From: Flavobacterium xinjiangense
GTDB lineage: Bacteria; Bacteroidota; Bacteroidia; Flavobacteriales; Flavobacteriaceae
Assembly: GCF_900142885.1 (NCBI RefSeq)
Contig: NZ_FRCL01000005.1
Location: forward strand, 186,001 to 250,000
Length of the DNA: 64,000 nt
Direction of reading: 5' to 3'
Positions 62,923 to 64,000 of the stretch are shown here, in pieces; positions within the stretch are counted from its first letter, which is position 1, and every line of letters begins with the position of its first letter. The notes beneath the pieces were generated by a model, which ran no database searches, was not told the DNA's origin, and was given only the letters and a program-made list of their open reading frames with translations. A program made the position numbers and the translations under genes.

Positions 62923-63510
62923 TTACAATCCGAGAGCCTCTTTTATCAATGCAAGATTTTCAGGACTGAAGTTTATTTTTAGTGCCTCCTGATGTCCTTT
63001 TTCAGACATTTTATTCCAGGTTTTGAGAATGATGTTTTTCATTTTCTCCCTGTCATGTTTGTGGACAAAAGGGTCTAAATAAAATTCCAGAAATACTAGG
63101 CATATAACGTCTTCTAATAGCTGTGTTTCTTCGTCTTTTTTAAGTAATTTTTTTTCGATTAGAAAGGAGACCCGATCAATAAAAGCGTCATCGTACTCTG
63201 CTTTTTCTAAAATTGTTGCTGTAGTTTTAGCATGAAATTTTTTCAAATCCTCTCGCCATCTTAAATAACCCACACGATCCATTGGGTAGGATTCTCTAGC
63301 AATTTTCCAGCGACAAATGTGTTGTGCCTTAGAGGCTATTTGAACTGCTTCGGATGCATGTGGATGAAAATTCATAAGTCTTTCATACATTCGATTCGAA
63401 TATAATAATTCTTTTGGATAGCTTTTTTCTTGATATATTTCGTGGTTTGGATCTTGAGCGTTTTCTGCATCAATCCATTTACTAGCGTTCTGGAATGGCG
63501 TTGTGGTCAT
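62923..63510 (-). CDS. DUF4202 domain protein
   Basis: The 195-residue soluble helical protein matches DUF4202: FQNASKWIDAENAQDPN (about 5-21), LLYSNRMYERLMNFHP (about 35-50), EAVQIASKAQHICRWKIARESYPMDR (about 54-79) and YLRWREDLKKFHA (about 83-95). The His, Arg and Trp residues of these motifs suggest a metal or phosphate site of HD-like character. The function is unknown, but the family is repeatedly found in nitrate assimilation clusters of Bacteroidota, Alphaproteobacteria and Planctomycetes, as far as I recall. It is 12 bases upstream of the kinase gene. Confidence 0.82.
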   Translation of the reverse strand: MTTTPFQNASKWIDAENAQDPNHEIYQEKSYPKELLYSNRMYERLMNFHPHASEAVQIASKAQHICRWKIARESYPMDRVGYLRWREDLKKFHAKTTATILEKAEYDDAFIDRVSFLIEKKLLKKDEETQLLEDVICLVFLEFYLDPFVHKHDREKMKNIILKTWNKMSEKGHQEALKINFSPENLALIKEALGL

Positions 63511-63539
63511 TTAAAATGTTTGAAATCAAAGATACATAA

Positions 63540-63917
63540 TTAATCCAAAAAGCCAACGAAAACCTCGTCATCTACAATTTTTACGGGATAGGTTGCTATT
63601 TTTAAATCATCCCCATTCAGATTAGAACCATCTACAAGAGAAAATGTTTTTTTGTGCATAGGGCAAGCTATTTTAGGAATATCCTCAGCAGAACCAATCA
63701 TTCCTCTTGAAAGTACCATTTCCATTTTATGCGGACATAAGTTTTGACAGGCATACCATTCGTTTCTTCGGTCAAATTTTATAATGGCTATTTGCTTGTT
63801 TTTGTATTTGATGCAACCACCACCATTACTAGGAAAGTCTGAGGTGTTTCCTGCCTTGAACCATATTTTTACCTCATTTTGAGAAACGTTTTCGTATTGA
63901 TTTAGAATGTTTTCCAT
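63540..63917 (-). CDS. nirD: Nitrite reductase small subunit NirD (Rieske)
   Basis: The 125-residue protein is the Rieske-type small subunit of NAD(P)H nitrite reductase. The 2Fe-2S ligands are visible as Cys-x-His in NLCPHKMEM (near 61-69) and Cys-x-x-His in ACPMHKKTF (near 83-91). It works with the siroheme subunit NirB, which reduces nitrite to ammonium. The nirB gene is not in the window; it would be expected upstream of this gene, beyond position 64000. The next gene downstream is DUF4202, 29 bases away. Confidence 0.88.
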   Translation of the reverse strand: MENILNQYENVSQNEVKIWFKAGNTSDFPSNGGGCIKYKNKQIAIIKFDRRNEWYACQNLCPHKMEMVLSRGMIGSAEDIPKIACPMHKKTFSLVDGSNLNGDDLKIATYPVKIVDDEVFVGFLD

Positions 63918-64000
63918 TTTAAAAATCTTTTAATTTTTTCCTCCTCCAGCCCCTCTTCAAAATAGAGGGAGCCGAGAGCTGAAAGTTAATTAGTTGTATA
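63918..64000. other. Right-edge sequence upstream of nirD
   Basis: No gene starts or ends here. CCCTCT (63951-63956) and AGAGGG (63964-63969) form a short hairpin within a CCTCCTCCAGCCCCTC stretch that resembles a common Flavobacterium intergenic repeat. This may be the spacer between nirD and a gene beyond the edge. Confidence 0.4.

Overview
The window is AT-rich DNA from a member of the Bacteroidota, most probably a Flavobacterium or close relative in the Flavobacteriaceae. Several lines of sequence evidence agree: Bacteroidota-type promoters (TTTG, about 19 bases, TAnnTTTG) precede a tRNA-His and an ornithine aminotransferase gene; one secreted nuclease ends in a type IX secretion sorting domain; a bacillithiol deacetylase is present; purL is the long single-chain type; and several families typical of the group occur (DUF3667, DUF4202, DUF4265). 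No rRNA, CRISPR array or complete insertion sequence with terminal repeats was found.

Layout. From 0.3 to 30 kb the window is mostly housekeeping and accessory metabolism: secreted small proteins, a GNAT acetyltransferase, an HD hydrolase, a YitT transporter, a small beta-rich protein translationally coupled to a TPR adenylate cyclase, an HI0933-type flavoprotein, purL, a large secreted endonuclease I with fibronectin domains, menaquinone genes (hotdog thioesterase and isochorismate synthase), bshB1, tRNA-His, a PAS histidine kinase, an M28 peptidase, a dienelactone hydrolase, an Lrp regulator divergent from rocD-arginase, and two Tat-type ferritin-like proteins. From 30.7 to 38.1 kb lies a one-directional molybdenum cofactor and siroheme precursor operon: moeA, a TSUP permease, mobA, uroporphyrinogen-III methyltransferase, moaD, moeB, moaE, a moaC-moaB fusion and moaA. 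From 38.1 to 46 kb is an accessory patch with an HNH nuclease, an unknown protein, a REP-associated tyrosine transposase with its palindromes, katG, a DUF3781/GyrI-like pair and a Coa1-like membrane protein, separated by structured non-coding repeats. From 46.9 to 63.9 kb is a nitrate assimilation cluster: a rubredoxin fused to a degenerate nitrite/sulfite-reductase scaffold, a nitrate reductase fused to a NirB-like FAD reductase and BFD domain, an Fnr-like regulator, an outer-membrane porin, an NrtABD-type ABC transporter, DUF4265, a NarK permease with an unusual soluble insert, a NarL-type response regulator, a PilJ-PAS histidine kinase, DUF4202 and NirD. The large nitrite reductase subunit is not in the window and probably lies just beyond its right edge.

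How it works together (inference). Nitrate would cross the outer membrane through the porin and the inner membrane through the ABC system or NarK, be reduced by the molybdenum enzyme whose cofactor is made by the 30.7-38.1 kb operon, and then by a NirBD nitrite reductase that needs siroheme. The most interesting signal is a shared inverted repeat, TAMGTA-N4-TACKTA, that abuts or overlaps the -7 element of four promoters: moeA, the nitrate reductase fusion, the porin-nrt operon and narK. It links the cofactor operon to the nitrate cluster 21 kb away and marks a regulon that could be controlled by the Fnr-like protein or by the NarL-type regulator encoded in the same cluster.
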